In this document: piece after piece, positions 39,129 to 48,504 of the stretch
Numbering within the stretch: position 1 is the first letter of the stretch
Layout of the letters: each line of letters opens with the position of its first letter
From: an uncultured Christensenellaceae bacterium
GTDB lineage: Bacteria; Bacillota; Clostridia; Christensenellales; Borkfalkiaceae
Direction: 5' to 3'
Length of the DNA stretch: 61,174 bases
Assembly: GCA_910588695.1 (NCBI GenBank)
Contig: CAJUOV010000013.1
Coordinates: forward strand, 1 to 61,174
The notes under the pieces: model-generated
The model's input: only the letters and a program-made list of their open reading frames with translations
Database searches by the model: none
What the model was told of the DNA's origin: nothing
Position numbers and translations under genes: made by a program

Positions 39129-40379
39129 TTACATAATATCGTTTTGATAGATCGGGAACCGCTCCGTCAGGGCGCGGACGGCGGCGGAAACTTTTTCAAC
39201 GGCGTTCTCCCGTTCTCTGATTATTTCCGTAATGAGATCGGCGATCCGGACCGCCTCCTCCTCTTTCATACCGCGCGAAGTCATCGCAGGCGTACCGATT
39301 CTGAGCCCGCTCGTAATAAAGGGCGATGCCGTCTCGAAAGGAACGGAATTCTTGTTCGCCGTAATATGCGCGCGATCGAGAAGCGCTTCGAGTTCCTTTC
39401 CCGTCATATCCTCTCCTCTCAGATCGACGAGCATCAGATGATTGTCCGTTCCTCCAGAGACAAGTTTTACCCCGTTCTGTCCGAACCGTTCCGCCATTGC
39501 CGCCGCATTCCATACGATCTGCTTCTGGTACTCTTTGAACGCCGGAGATAACGCCTCTTTGAACGCCACCGCCTTCGCCGCGATGACATGCATCAACGGA
39601 CCGCCCTGAGAACCGGGGAAAACCGCTTTATCGATCGCCCTGGCGTATTTCTCTTTACACATGATTACGCCGCCGCGGGGACCGCGCAGCGTCTTATGGG
39701 TCGTAGACGTGACAAAATCCGCATAGGGCACGGGAGAGGGATGCAATCCCGCCGCAACGAGCCCCGCAATGTGCGCAATATCCACGAACATATACGCGCC
39801 GACTCTGTCGCAGATTTTTCTGATCCGTTCGAAGTCGATAATCCTCGGGTATGCGCTTGCGCCCGAGACGATCATCTTGGGCTTGCATTCGAGCGCGATC
39901 CGCTCCATTTCTTCATAGTCGATCCGTTCCGTCTTTGCATTTACGCCGTAAGGAACAATGTTGTAATACATTCCCGAAAAGTTGACGGGAGAACCGTGCG
40001 TAAGATGTCCGCCGTGCGCGAGATTCATGCCCATCACGGTATCGTTCGGCTCCAAGACGGAAAAGTAGACGGCGAAATTCGCCTGCGCTCCGCTATGCGG
40101 CTGCACGTTACAATACTCGCAGCCGAATAATTCTTTCAAGCGTTCGCGGGCAAGATTTTCGGCTTTATCCACAAATTCGCAACCGCCGTAATAGCGTTTT
40201 GCAGGATACCCCTCCGCATATTTATTGGTAAAATGACTGCCCATCGCCGCCATAACTGCGGGCGAGACAATATTCTCGCTTGCGATGAGTTCGATATTCT
40301 CCCGCTGGCGGGAAAGCTCCTCTTCCATCGCCGCGGCGATTTCGGGATCGGCGGCTTTGATACAGCTTAAATCGATCAT
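39129..40379 (-). CDS. glyA: serine hydroxymethyltransferase
   Basis: A 416-residue PLP enzyme that interconverts serine and glycine with tetrahydrofolate, feeding one-carbon units. The PLP lysine lies in TSTTHKTLRGPRGG near residue 228. NKYAEGYPAKRYYGG and QPHSGAQAN are family signatures. Monocistronic: own promoter (TTGCCA, 17 bases, TATAAT) and an AAGGAGTGAG Shine-Dalgarno. It shares the downstream terminator with the convergent gene. Confidence 0.97.
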   Translation of the reverse strand: MIDLSCIKAADPEIAAAMEEELSRQRENIELIASENIVSPAVMAAMGSHFTNKYAEGYPAKRYYGGCEFVDKAENLARERLKELFGCEYCNVQPHSGAQANFAVYFSVLEPNDTVMGMNLAHGGHLTHGSPVNFSGMYYNIVPYGVNAKTERIDYEEMERIALECKPKMIVSGASAYPRIIDFERIRKICDRVGAYMFVDIAHIAGLVAAGLHPSPVPYADFVTSTTHKTLRGPRGGVIMCKEKYARAIDKAVFPGSQGGPLMHVIAAKAVAFKEALSPAFKEYQKQIVWNAAAMAERFGQNGVKLVSGGTDNHLMLVDLRGEDMTGKELEALLDRAHITANKNSVPFETASPFITSGLRIGTPAMTSRGMKEEEAVRIADLITEIIRERENAVEKVSAAVRALTERFPIYQNDIM

Positions 40380-40397
40380 GACTCACTCCTTTTCGTT

Positions 40398-40426
40398 ATT
40401 ATATCATTTATATGTCGAAATGGCAA
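40398..40426 (-). promoter_or_regulatory. sigma-A promoter for glyA
   Basis: TTGCCA (40421-40426), 17-base spacer, TATAAT (40398-40403) on the minus strand. Confidence 0.75.
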
Positions 40427-40439
40427 GATTTGAGCGTAA

Positions 40440-40465
40440 AAAAAGACGGCGACGCCGTCTTTTTT
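40440..40465 (-). terminator. intrinsic terminator after trxA
   Basis: AAAAAGACGGC / GCCGTCTTTTT stem with a 3-base loop, flanked by A's and T's. It ends the long hslVU-hisS-trxA operon. Confidence 0.88.
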
Positions 40466-40469
40466 CATC

Positions 40470-40781
40470 TCACAGATTCGCGCTCAAAAATTCTTTCATC
40501 TCTTCTTCCGGCAGATACCCGACGCTTCTCGCCTTCATTTCGCCGTCCGAAAATACCGCGACAAAAGGAATGCTCATCACGCCGTAACGGGCAGCAAGTT
40601 CGGAGTTATCGTCGACGTTGACTTTTACGAATTCCGCGTCCGCAAAACACTCCGAAACCTCCTCCATAACGGGCGCGAGCATTCTGCAAGGTCCGCACCA
40701 ACTCGCCCAAAAATCGCATACGACGGTTTTACCCGAAGAGAGCAACTCCTCGAACTGTTTTTGATTGACTTCTTTTACCAT
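40470..40781 (-). CDS. trxA: thioredoxin
   Basis: A 103-residue thioredoxin with the redox site WASWCGPCRM (Cys29, Cys32) and the cis-proline segment MSIPFVAVF. It reduces protein disulfides in the cytosol. The start overlaps the hisS stop by one base (TAATG), so it is translated by coupling. Pairing with hisS is unusual; hisS is more often followed by aspS. Confidence 0.95.
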   Translation of the reverse strand: MVKEVNQKQFEELLSSGKTVVCDFWASWCGPCRMLAPVMEEVSECFADAEFVKVNVDDNSELAARYGVMSIPFVAVFSDGEMKARSVGYLPEEEMKEFLSANL

Positions 40782-42043
40782 TACAATGATCTCCTTCCAA
40801 TTAAATATTGTGCAAGTTCCTTAAAATTAACCTTTTCGGAAGCGGAAGTTTTCATATCCTTGACTTCCGCAGCACCCTCCGACAATTCGCTTTCGCCGAT
40901 CACGGCAACGCAATGCGCGCCGATCTTGTCCGCATACTTGAATTGCGCCTTTACGGAACGTTCCATTAAATCGGTCTCTGCGGAAACGCCCGCCCTTCTC
41001 AGTTCGGTTGCAAGCAAAAACGCCTTTTCGCGGGACTTTTCGTCCATACCCAAGAGATAGCATTCCGTCGCAATCTCTTTTCCGAAAGGAGCGTTCTCCG
41101 CGTTCATTACCATAAGCAAACGCTCCATGCCCGCCGCAAATCCGACCGCAGGCACTTCTTTGGAGCCGAGCTGACTCAATAGCGTATCGTATCTGCCGCC
41201 GCCGAGCACCGTTCCCTGCGCGCCCGCCGCGTCCGACACGAATTCGAACACCGTTCTGCTGTAATAATCGAGTCCGCGCACGATGGAAGGATCCACCGTA
41301 TACGGAACGGACGCAAGATCGAGCAGATTTTTTACTTGATCAAAGTGCGCTCTGCAGTCGTCGCAGAGATAATCGAGCATGCGAGGCGCGTCCGACGCGA
41401 TCTTTTTACAATTCTCTTCTTTGCAGTCGAGCATGCGCATGGGATTCTTGTCGAACCTCGTTTTGCAGTCGGCGCACATCTCGTCGAGGCGGGGCGCAAA
41501 ATACGCTTTGAGCGCCTCGTGATATTTGGCTCTGCAATGCGGACACCCGATCGAGTTAATCCGCAGCGCGACTTTTTTCAATCCGAGGTTTTTCAAAAAA
41601 GCGTCTGCGAGCGAAATCGCCTCCGCATCCGCATACGCGCCCTCCGCGCCGTAAAGCTCCGCGCCGAATTGGTGGAACTCTCTCAGCCTGCCCGCCTGCG
41701 GACGCTCGTAGCGGAACGCCGATATGAGATAATAAACCTTAAAAGGCATTGCGCCGCCCGCGAGCCCGTTTTCGAGAAAGGCGCGCGCAACCCCCGCCGT
41801 CCCCTCCGGACGGAGAGTAATCGAGCGGTTTCCCTTGTCGAGAAAGGTGTACATCTCTTTATTCACGATGTCGCTCGTATCGCCCACGCCGCGAGCAAAG
41901 AGCTCGGTGTGTTCAAATACGGGAGTGCGGATTTCACGGAAGCCGAATCCGCTCGCCGTCTCCGCGGCGATCCTTTCGAGAAATTGCCATTTGTACGCTT
42001 CCTCGGGAAGCATGTCCTTAGTCCCCTTGGGACGAACTATCAT
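40781..42043 (-). CDS. hisS: histidyl-tRNA synthetase
   Basis: A 420-residue class II synthetase that charges tRNA-His. Motif 2 region FRYERPQAGRLREFHQFGAELYG is interrupted here as two parts: FRYERPQ and REFHQFG. The histidine-A motif VRGLDYYSRTVFEF is present near 255, motif 3 is GGGRYD with GFAAGMERL, and an anticodon-binding C-terminal domain follows. The segment with several CxxC pairs (CPHCRAKYHEA, CADCKTRF, CDDCRAHF; about 175-230) is the insertion domain typical of Firmicutes HisRS. Confidence 0.97.
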   Translation of the reverse strand: MIVRPKGTKDMLPEEAYKWQFLERIAAETASGFGFREIRTPVFEHTELFARGVGDTSDIVNKEMYTFLDKGNRSITLRPEGTAGVARAFLENGLAGGAMPFKVYYLISAFRYERPQAGRLREFHQFGAELYGAEGAYADAEAISLADAFLKNLGLKKVALRINSIGCPHCRAKYHEALKAYFAPRLDEMCADCKTRFDKNPMRMLDCKEENCKKIASDAPRMLDYLCDDCRAHFDQVKNLLDLASVPYTVDPSIVRGLDYYSRTVFEFVSDAAGAQGTVLGGGRYDTLLSQLGSKEVPAVGFAAGMERLLMVMNAENAPFGKEIATECYLLGMDEKSREKAFLLATELRRAGVSAETDLMERSVKAQFKYADKIGAHCVAVIGESELSEGAAEVKDMKTSASEKVNFKELAQYLIGRRSL

Positions 42044-42066
42044 AATAACTCCTTAGCGCTCCCGCA

Positions 42067-43380
42067 TCAAAGCACGTACTTTTTCAAATCTCTGTCTTTG
42101 GTCATCTTGGAAAGGTGCTCCTCGACGTAGGCGCGGTTGATCTCGACGGGAATCATGAACTCCACGCTCTCCCCGCCCGCGTTGAACGAAACGTCTTCCA
42201 ACAAATATTCCATGACGGTGTGCAGTCTGCGCGCGCCGATGTCCTCGCTCGTGAGATTGATTTCTTCGGATATTTCCGCGATCGCCTCGATCGCGTCGGG
42301 CGTGAATTTAAGTTCGATATGATCGACCCCGAGAAGCACCGCGTATTGCCGGGTAAGCGAGTGCTCCGTATTCGTAAGAATGTTCACGAAATCCGCCTTG
42401 GTCAGGCTGGAAAGCTCGACGGCGACGGGAAATCTGCCCTGTAATTCGGGAATCAGATCTTCCACTTTCGCAACGTGGAAGGCGCCTGCCGCAATAAAGA
42501 GCATATAATCCGTTTTCACGGGACCGTACTTGGTCATAACCGTACTGCCCTCGACGATGGGAAGAATATCTCTCTGCACCCCCTCGCGCGAGACGTCCGC
42601 GCCCGAAGTATTGTTCTTGCCCGCGATCTTATCGATCTCGTCGATAAAGATGATGCCGTCGTTCTCCGCGCGGCGAAGCGCCTCTTCTTTGACCGCGTCG
42701 TCGTCCACGAGTTTATCCGCCTCTTCCGCGACGAACATTTTCATCATTTCTTTGACGGAAAGTTTTCTCTTCTTTTTCTTCTGCGGCAGAATCCCGCCGA
42801 AGATCGAGCCGAGGTTGATCGCCGCGCCCCCCGGAATCAGCTCCATATTCTGCGGTTCGTCGTTGACCTCCGCCTCTACGATCAGATTGTCGAACGTCCC
42901 TTTACGCAGAGATTCCAAAAGATTGTTCTCGAAAATTTCGCGGGGAGTCTCGCCGCGATCGTTCTTTTTCAGATCGGCGAGCAATTTGACCATCTTCTTT
43001 TCTGCGATCGCCGTCGCTTTTTTGGAGACCTCCGCCGTCTTTTCGTCCTTGACGAGACGGAACGCGCACTCCACGAGATCGCGCACCATGCCCTCTACGT
43101 CCTTGCCGACGTAGCCGACTTCGGTATACTTGGTTGCTTCGACTTTGACGAAAGGCGCTTTCACGAGCTTGGCGAGCCGACGGGCAATCTCTGTCTTGCC
43201 CACGCCCGTAGGACCTTTCATGATGATATTCTTGGGCGTAATTTCGTCGCGCAGTTCCTGGGAAAGCTGTGCGCGGCGGTAACGGTTGCGGAGTGCGATC
43301 GCAACCGCTTTCTTCGCCTCCTCCTGCCCGATAATGTGTTTATTCAGTTCGTTAACGATTTGTTTGGGGCTGAGATTCAT
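42067..43380 (-). CDS. hslU: ATP-dependent protease ATPase subunit HslU (ClpY)
   Basis: A 437-residue AAA+ unfoldase that feeds proteins into HslV. Walker A is GPTGVGKTE near 60, Walker B is IIFIDEIDKI near 247, the intermediate domain lies between about 110 and 240, and the C-terminal tail ends DLKKYVL for docking into HslV. It is separated from hslV by a SUKH-like membrane gene, which is not the usual order. Confidence 0.97.
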   Translation of the reverse strand: MNLSPKQIVNELNKHIIGQEEAKKAVAIALRNRYRRAQLSQELRDEITPKNIIMKGPTGVGKTEIARRLAKLVKAPFVKVEATKYTEVGYVGKDVEGMVRDLVECAFRLVKDEKTAEVSKKATAIAEKKMVKLLADLKKNDRGETPREIFENNLLESLRKGTFDNLIVEAEVNDEPQNMELIPGGAAINLGSIFGGILPQKKKKRKLSVKEMMKMFVAEEADKLVDDDAVKEEALRRAENDGIIFIDEIDKIAGKNNTSGADVSREGVQRDILPIVEGSTVMTKYGPVKTDYMLFIAAGAFHVAKVEDLIPELQGRFPVAVELSSLTKADFVNILTNTEHSLTRQYAVLLGVDHIELKFTPDAIEAIAEISEEINLTSEDIGARRLHTVMEYLLEDVSFNAGGESVEFMIPVEINRAYVEEHLSKMTKDRDLKKYVL

Positions 43381-43427
43381 AAAAACTCCTTTTTTTGCTT
43401 ACTGCGTTATTTACTTTCTGTTTGGTT

Positions 43428-44375
43428 TTACGGTTTCTCTTCGGCAAGCTTATCGATAAATTGCCGAAAACTGTCAGCAAGCGTTATCACCGTATCCAAC
43501 TCGTCGTCAAGATATTTTACTATCGGTTCCCCATCCTTACCGTAGTCCAGTAAGAAGTGGCAATGTCCGCTTTCGTCGTCGGCAAAGAAAAGAACGTCAC
43601 GGAACTGTGTGTAATAATCGTTGTTGTACAAAAGCAGATTTTTGTTTATTTCTATAATTTCCTGCGGGGAATAAACGTCTGCCAATTCATAATAATTGCC
43701 GCCGCGTTGCAAAAAGCGTTTTTGCGCCTCTTCCCCTTCCTGCTCCGAATACCGTTTCAAAAAACCGATAAACCCCTGAGGGTAGACGATATTTTCAAAA
43801 AACTTTAACATGTGCTCTTCCAGCTCTTGAAAACCTTTCTCGTCGTCATATGCGATTTCTTTTCGGGTTACGTCCTCGGCGGGTATTTGCAACAATCCCT
43901 CTTTTTGCAGGCGTTTTCGATTCGCCGTTTCAATCGCTTGCTCCGCGAACAGACACTTTGCCCAAAGACCGCCCGCGACATATCCCGCAACCCCGGCAAG
44001 AAACAGCACCGCCGTAACGCCGTCGGGTATAATGCCTCCATAGCAAATAAACACTATGGAAACAAGGAACAACAAAAGGCTTACGACGAGTATAACGACG
44101 TCGGCGATCTCTGCTTTGGAAAGCGGGCGTTTGCTTACGGGTCTGTCGATTATAACGCCGTTTTTTTTATCTCTTCCCCTTTCGATACAAAAACGAACCA
44201 TAAAACCGCCGCCCAACAAAAAACCCACCGCCGTTAAAAGAAGAGGAACAAACAAAATGCGCGGAGCTCCGCCCGCAAAAATGCGTAACAGAACCGCAAC
44301 GAACGCTGCCGCGCATACAAACGCCGCAACCGCGCATAAAGCGATCCGCTTGTTGTTGGGGTGCCTGTATTTCAT
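43428..44375 (-). CDS. membrane protein with C-terminal SUKH/SMI1-KNR4-like domain
   Basis: A 315-residue protein between hslV and hslU. Two pairs of membrane helices (about 10-30, 37-60, 90-110, 117-140) are followed by a cytosolic domain (about 165-312). Its C-terminal half, FRDVLFFADDESGHCHFLLDY then IVKYLDDE then LADSFRQFIDKL, has the acid-rich strand and the terminal S-F-x-x-F helix of SMI1/KNR4 (SUKH) domains. SUKH proteins often act as immunity proteins or protein-binding adaptors. ATG 44375 is 2 bases after the hslV stop, so the two are coupled; the alternative TTG 44393 overlaps hslV. Function unknown. Domain call is moderate. Confidence 0.6.
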   Translation of the reverse strand: MKYRHPNNKRIALCAVAAFVCAAAFVAVLLRIFAGGAPRILFVPLLLTAVGFLLGGGFMVRFCIERGRDKKNGVIIDRPVSKRPLSKAEIADVVILVVSLLLFLVSIVFICYGGIIPDGVTAVLFLAGVAGYVAGGLWAKCLFAEQAIETANRKRLQKEGLLQIPAEDVTRKEIAYDDEKGFQELEEHMLKFFENIVYPQGFIGFLKRYSEQEGEEAQKRFLQRGGNYYELADVYSPQEIIEINKNLLLYNNDYYTQFRDVLFFADDESGHCHFLLDYGKDGEPIVKYLDDELDTVITLADSFRQFIDKLAEEKP

Positions 44376-44377
44376 TT

Positions 44378-44911
44378 TTATACTGTTTCGCAAATTATAT
44401 GATCGTTTGTATAGACGCAGATCTCGCTTGCTATTTTAAGCGATTTCTTGGCGATCTCTTCCGCGGAGAACTCGGTATTCTGCGCCAAAGCACGCGCCGC
44501 AGCCAACGCATAATTGCCGCCGCTGCCGATCGCGCAGATCCCCTCGTCCGGCTCGATCACTTCGCCCGTGCCCGAAAGAATCAAAAGCGTATCCTTGTCC
44601 GCCGTAATCATCATGGCGTCGAGCTTTCTGCCGATTTTATCCGACCGCCACAGATCCGCAAGCTCCACCGCCGAGCGCATGAGATTGCCCGCAAACTTAT
44701 TCAACATTCCTTCGAACCGCTCCGAGAGCGAAAACGCGTCCGTTACCGAACCTGCGAATCCCAAAATAACTTTACCGCCGTAAATGCGGCGCACTTTGAT
44801 CGCCGTATTTTTGAATACGACGGATTCTCCCATCGTGACCTGTCCGTCTCCCGCAATCGCCGTGACCCCGCCGCGTTTAACGGCGCAGATCGTCGTACCA
44901 CGAAATTCCAT
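44378..44911 (-). CDS. hslV: ATP-dependent protease peptidase subunit HslV (ClpQ)
   Basis: A 177-residue proteasome-type peptidase. The N-terminus is MEFRGTTICAV, so the catalytic threonine (Thr6) follows a 5-residue propeptide, as in Thermotoga HslV, and is expected to be exposed by processing. GDGQVTMG near 22 and GSGGNYALAAARAL near 123 are family blocks. It forms a double hexamer with HslU. It lies 32 bases after trmFO. Confidence 0.97.
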   Translation of the reverse strand: MEFRGTTICAVKRGGVTAIAGDGQVTMGESVVFKNTAIKVRRIYGGKVILGFAGSVTDAFSLSERFEGMLNKFAGNLMRSAVELADLWRSDKIGRKLDAMMITADKDTLLILSGTGEVIEPDEGICAIGSGGNYALAAARALAQNTEFSAEEIAKKSLKIASEICVYTNDHIICETV

Positions 44912-44943
44912 AATTTACCGGCCTCCCTGCCGTATACTTTTAT

Positions 44944-46233
44944 TTACCCGCCGATTCCGCAAATGAAACGCCCGATTTCTTCGAGCGCGCGTTCGGCATA
45001 CTTTTGTTTTCTGATTTTTTTATCCCGTTCGCCCAATTCCCGTAAAATCCCGTAGTTCGCGTTCATAGGCGCAAAGTCTTTATTCTTCCGCGCGATATAC
45101 TGCGACAGCGCGCCCGAAACACAGGTATCTCCCAACCTTACGGGCGGAAGTTCTTTCAGCTTTCTCAGGTAATGAATCGCCGCAAGCAACCCGCTCGCCG
45201 CGCTCTCGATATAGCCCTCGACTCCCGTTATCTGCCCCGCGAAAAAGAGCATCGGGTTTTCTTTGACCGAAAAATCTTCGTCGAGAATTTCGGGCGATTC
45301 GAGGTAAGTGTTGCGGTGCATCACTCCGTACCGTTCGAATTCCGCGTTTTTCAGCGCGGGAATCAGAGAAAACACCCGCTTCTGTTCGCCGAATTTAAGA
45401 TTTGTCTGACAGCCCACAAGCCCCAGCGAACTTCCCTCGGCATTCTCTTTTCTCAGCTGCAACACGGCGTAGGCACGCGCGCCCGCGCCGTCGAAAAGCC
45501 CTACCGGTTTGAACGTGCCGTATCTTAACGTATCCTTTCCGCGGGAAGCCATTACCTCGACGGGCATGCAGCCCTCGAAAATTTCTCCCTTCTCGAAATC
45601 GTGCAAGACCGCTTTTTCGGCTGAAACGAGTTCCGCTACGAAAATCTCATATTGCTCTTTGGTCATGGGGCAGTTGATATAGTCGCCCTCTCCTCTGCCG
45701 TACCGATCCGCCGTAAACGTCTTTGAAATGTCCACGCTCTCGCGCGACACAATGGGCGCGGACGCGTCGTAAAAATGCAGACCGCCCCCGAACCGACTGC
45801 GGATTGCCTCGTACAATTTTCCGTCCGTCAAAGGTCCCGTCGCTACGATTCCCTCTTCGGGAAGCTCCCCGATCTCTTCCGCTACGATCTTTATATTATT
45901 CTCCGCGCGGAGCTTTGCCGTTACAAAAGCGGAAAACTTTTCTCTGTCCACGGCGAGCGCCCCGCCCGCGGGAACTTTACAGGAATCCGCCGCCTCCAAG
46001 ACGAGGGAACCGAGCCGCCGCATTTCCTCTTTGAGAAGCCCCGAGGCGTTTCCGAAAACGTCGTCGCTCTTCAACGAATTGGAACAGACGAGTTCGCAGA
46101 AATTTTCGCTCTCGTGCGCAGGAGAAAAGCGCTTCGGCTTCATCTCGTAAAGAAGGACTTCCACTCCCTTTCGGGCAAGATAGTACGCCGCCTCGCTCCC
46201 CGCAAGCCCCGCACCGATCACGACGGCTTTCAC
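44944..46233 (-). CDS. trmFO: methylenetetrahydrofolate-tRNA (uracil-5-)-methyltransferase
   Basis: A 429-residue FAD enzyme that makes m5U54 in tRNA with methylenetetrahydrofolate as carbon donor. N-terminal Rossmann motif VIGAGLAGSEAAYYLAR, then FELVCSNSLKSD (here FCELVCSNSLKSD) with the family cysteine, CPMTKEQYE, and LVGCQTNLKFGEQKR. It overlaps topA by four bases (ATGA), the standard Firmicutes pairing. Confidence 0.97.
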   Translation of the reverse strand: MKAVVIGAGLAGSEAAYYLARKGVEVLLYEMKPKRFSPAHESENFCELVCSNSLKSDDVFGNASGLLKEEMRRLGSLVLEAADSCKVPAGGALAVDREKFSAFVTAKLRAENNIKIVAEEIGELPEEGIVATGPLTDGKLYEAIRSRFGGGLHFYDASAPIVSRESVDISKTFTADRYGRGEGDYINCPMTKEQYEIFVAELVSAEKAVLHDFEKGEIFEGCMPVEVMASRGKDTLRYGTFKPVGLFDGAGARAYAVLQLRKENAEGSSLGLVGCQTNLKFGEQKRVFSLIPALKNAEFERYGVMHRNTYLESPEILDEDFSVKENPMLFFAGQITGVEGYIESAASGLLAAIHYLRKLKELPPVRLGDTCVSGALSQYIARKNKDFAPMNANYGILRELGERDKKIRKQKYAERALEEIGRFICGIGG

Positions 46234-48443
46234 TGTTTATCCTGTTCCGCTTTTTTCTTTGCGGTCTCTTTGTAATCGCATTCCTTATTCATGCACTTCA
46301 CGGTGCCGTACGCGGATTTTACAAGCGCGCCGCCGCACTTGGGACACTTGGTGCCGAGCGGCACGTCCCAGCTCATAAACTTGCATTCGGGGTAGCCGCT
46401 GCAGCCGTAATAGATTTTTCCCGTCTTGGAACGAAGTTTTTTAGCGGGCTTGCCGCAGTCGGGGCAGACCCCCTCGTACACTTCCTCTTTCTTCTCGCCG
46501 AACGGAAGCGTCGATTTACAATCGGGATAATTGGGGCAGGCAAGAAATTTTCCGTACCGTCCGCTCTTGATCAGCATCATTGCGCCGCATTTGGGGCAGG
46601 GCGTATCGGAAACGGGAACCTCTTCTTCGTTCATAATGTTCGAACAAGCGGGATAGTTGGAGCAAGCGAGATATTTGCCGTACTTTCCGCTCTTTCTGAC
46701 CATAGGCGAGCCGCACTTATTGCACAGGATCTCGGTCAGCTCGTCGCCGTCTGTATTCGCAAAACGGAGTTTCTCTTCAAAGGGAGGGTAAAAGTCCGCT
46801 ATGATACTCCGCCAATCCTTGCCGCCGTCCTCGATCTCGTCGAGCTTCTTTTCCATGTCCGCCGTGAATCCCACGTCCATGACGTCGGTAAAATATTTTA
46901 CGAGCATATCGGTGATCTGAAAAGCGATCTCCGTCGGCTTCATCGCCTTGCCCTCTTTTTCGACGTACTTACGCTTGTTGAGCACCGCAATGATGGAAGC
47001 GTATGTCGAGGGACGTCCGATCCCTTTGTCCTCCATCGCTTTGACTAAGGAGGCGTCGGTATACCGCACGGGCGGTTTTGTAAATTTCTGTTCCGCTTTC
47101 AGATCGTTCGCGTTAAGAAGCATTCCCTCTTCGAGAGGGGGAAGCAGTTTGCCCGCCTCCTCTTCGTCGTCTTTTTTCACGTCTTTGTAGACGACGGTAT
47201 AGCCCGCGAATTTAAGCGACTTTCCGCTCGCTTTCAGTCCGTAGTCGCCGTTTACGATTTCGATCTGCATACTGTCGTAGAGCGCTTCGCTCATCTGCGA
47301 AGCGATAAAGCGTTCGTAGATCAGTTTATAGACATTGAAGTGCTTTTTATCGAGCAGTTTCTTAACCGATTCGGGCGCACGGTTCAAATCGATGGGGCGG
47401 ATCGCTTCGTGCGCGTCCTGCGCGCCCTTTTTGGAGGCGTAGAAGTTGGGCTTCTCGGGACAGTATTCTTTGCCGTACTGCTTTTCGATATGGGCAAGCG
47501 CCGCCGCCTGCGCGTCCGAAGAAATACGGGTGGAGTCCGTTCTGATATAAGTAATGAACGCAACGTGTCCCTCCCCCTCGATATCCATACCTTCATAGAG
47601 ATGCTGCGCCATGAGCATGGTCTCGGGCGCGGAAAGTCCGAGCTTGGAGGAAGCATCCTGTTGCAGGGTGCTCGTCGTAAAGGGCGCGGGAGCGTGCGAC
47701 TTCGTGACGGAACGCTTGACGCTCTCCACGCGATATTCGCCCGAACGGAGCGCGGCAAGCGCCGCGTCCGCCTCTTCTTTGTTCGTAATCTTCTGCTTTT
47801 TACCGTTGAATTTTTCGAGCGCGGCGCGGAAGGGCGAATATTTCTTTTCCCCGTCCTGCATTTCCGCCGTGATATTCCAATACTCTTCGGGCACGAAAGC
47901 AAGAATTTCGCGCTCACGCTCCACAACGAGGCGGAGAGCCACAGACTGCACTCTGCCCGCCGAAAGTCCGCTTCTGAGTTTGTTGTTCAGAAGAGGAGAG
48001 AGTTTATAGCCCACAAGCCTGTCGAGAACACGGCGCGCCTGCTGTGCGTCCACGAGATTATAGTCCACCGTGCGCGGATTTTTGAGCGCCGCCACAACCG
48101 CTTTCTGAGAAATTTCGTTGAACTCGATACGGTTCTTCTCGTCCGCGCCAAGCCCCAGCACCGTCTGTAAATGCCAGCTGATCGCTTCCCCCTCGCGGTC
48201 GGGGTCGGTTGCGAGATATACTTTTTCCGCTCTTTTCGCTTCGTCCGCAAGCCGTTTTACGGTCTCTTCCTTTCCCGAAGTGATCACGTATTTGGGTTCG
48301 AAATTTTTGTCGATCGATACGCCGAGTTTCTTTTCGGGCAGATCGCGGATGTGTCCGCCCGACGCGTCTACCCGATACTTTCCGCCCAGATATTTTGCAA
48401 TGGTTTTTGCCTTGGAGGGCGATTCAACGATGATTAAATCCAT
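46230..48443 (-). CDS. topA: DNA topoisomerase I
   Basis: A 737-residue type IA topoisomerase that relaxes negative supercoils. The Toprim domain opens the protein (LIIVESPSKAKTIAKYLG, with DPDREGEAISWH near 108). The catalytic tyrosine lies in FITYIRTDSTRIS near 298. The C-terminus carries four Cys4 zinc ribbons (CNKCG, CPKCGA, CPDCG, CPKCGG, from about 590). AAGGAGTTTT precedes ATG 48443. Confidence 0.97.
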   Translation of the reverse strand: MDLIIVESPSKAKTIAKYLGGKYRVDASGGHIRDLPEKKLGVSIDKNFEPKYVITSGKEETVKRLADEAKRAEKVYLATDPDREGEAISWHLQTVLGLGADEKNRIEFNEISQKAVVAALKNPRTVDYNLVDAQQARRVLDRLVGYKLSPLLNNKLRSGLSAGRVQSVALRLVVEREREILAFVPEEYWNITAEMQDGEKKYSPFRAALEKFNGKKQKITNKEEADAALAALRSGEYRVESVKRSVTKSHAPAPFTTSTLQQDASSKLGLSAPETMLMAQHLYEGMDIEGEGHVAFITYIRTDSTRISSDAQAAALAHIEKQYGKEYCPEKPNFYASKKGAQDAHEAIRPIDLNRAPESVKKLLDKKHFNVYKLIYERFIASQMSEALYDSMQIEIVNGDYGLKASGKSLKFAGYTVVYKDVKKDDEEEAGKLLPPLEEGMLLNANDLKAEQKFTKPPVRYTDASLVKAMEDKGIGRPSTYASIIAVLNKRKYVEKEGKAMKPTEIAFQITDMLVKYFTDVMDVGFTADMEKKLDEIEDGGKDWRSIIADFYPPFEEKLRFANTDGDELTEILCNKCGSPMVRKSGKYGKYLACSNYPACSNIMNEEEVPVSDTPCPKCGAMMLIKSGRYGKFLACPNYPDCKSTLPFGEKKEEVYEGVCPDCGKPAKKLRSKTGKIYYGCSGYPECKFMSWDVPLGTKCPKCGGALVKSAYGTVKCMNKECDYKETAKKKAEQDKQ

Positions 48444-48504
48444 AAAACTCCTTTTTTTCGGCGAGCGTACAATTCCGCCGCAACAAAGTTTTTATATTCT
48501 CAAA

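Noticed and set aside
40165..40175. A perfect DnaA box-like TTATCCACA
   Set aside because: It is a single copy inside the glyA coding region, with no clustering, so it is taken as chance.
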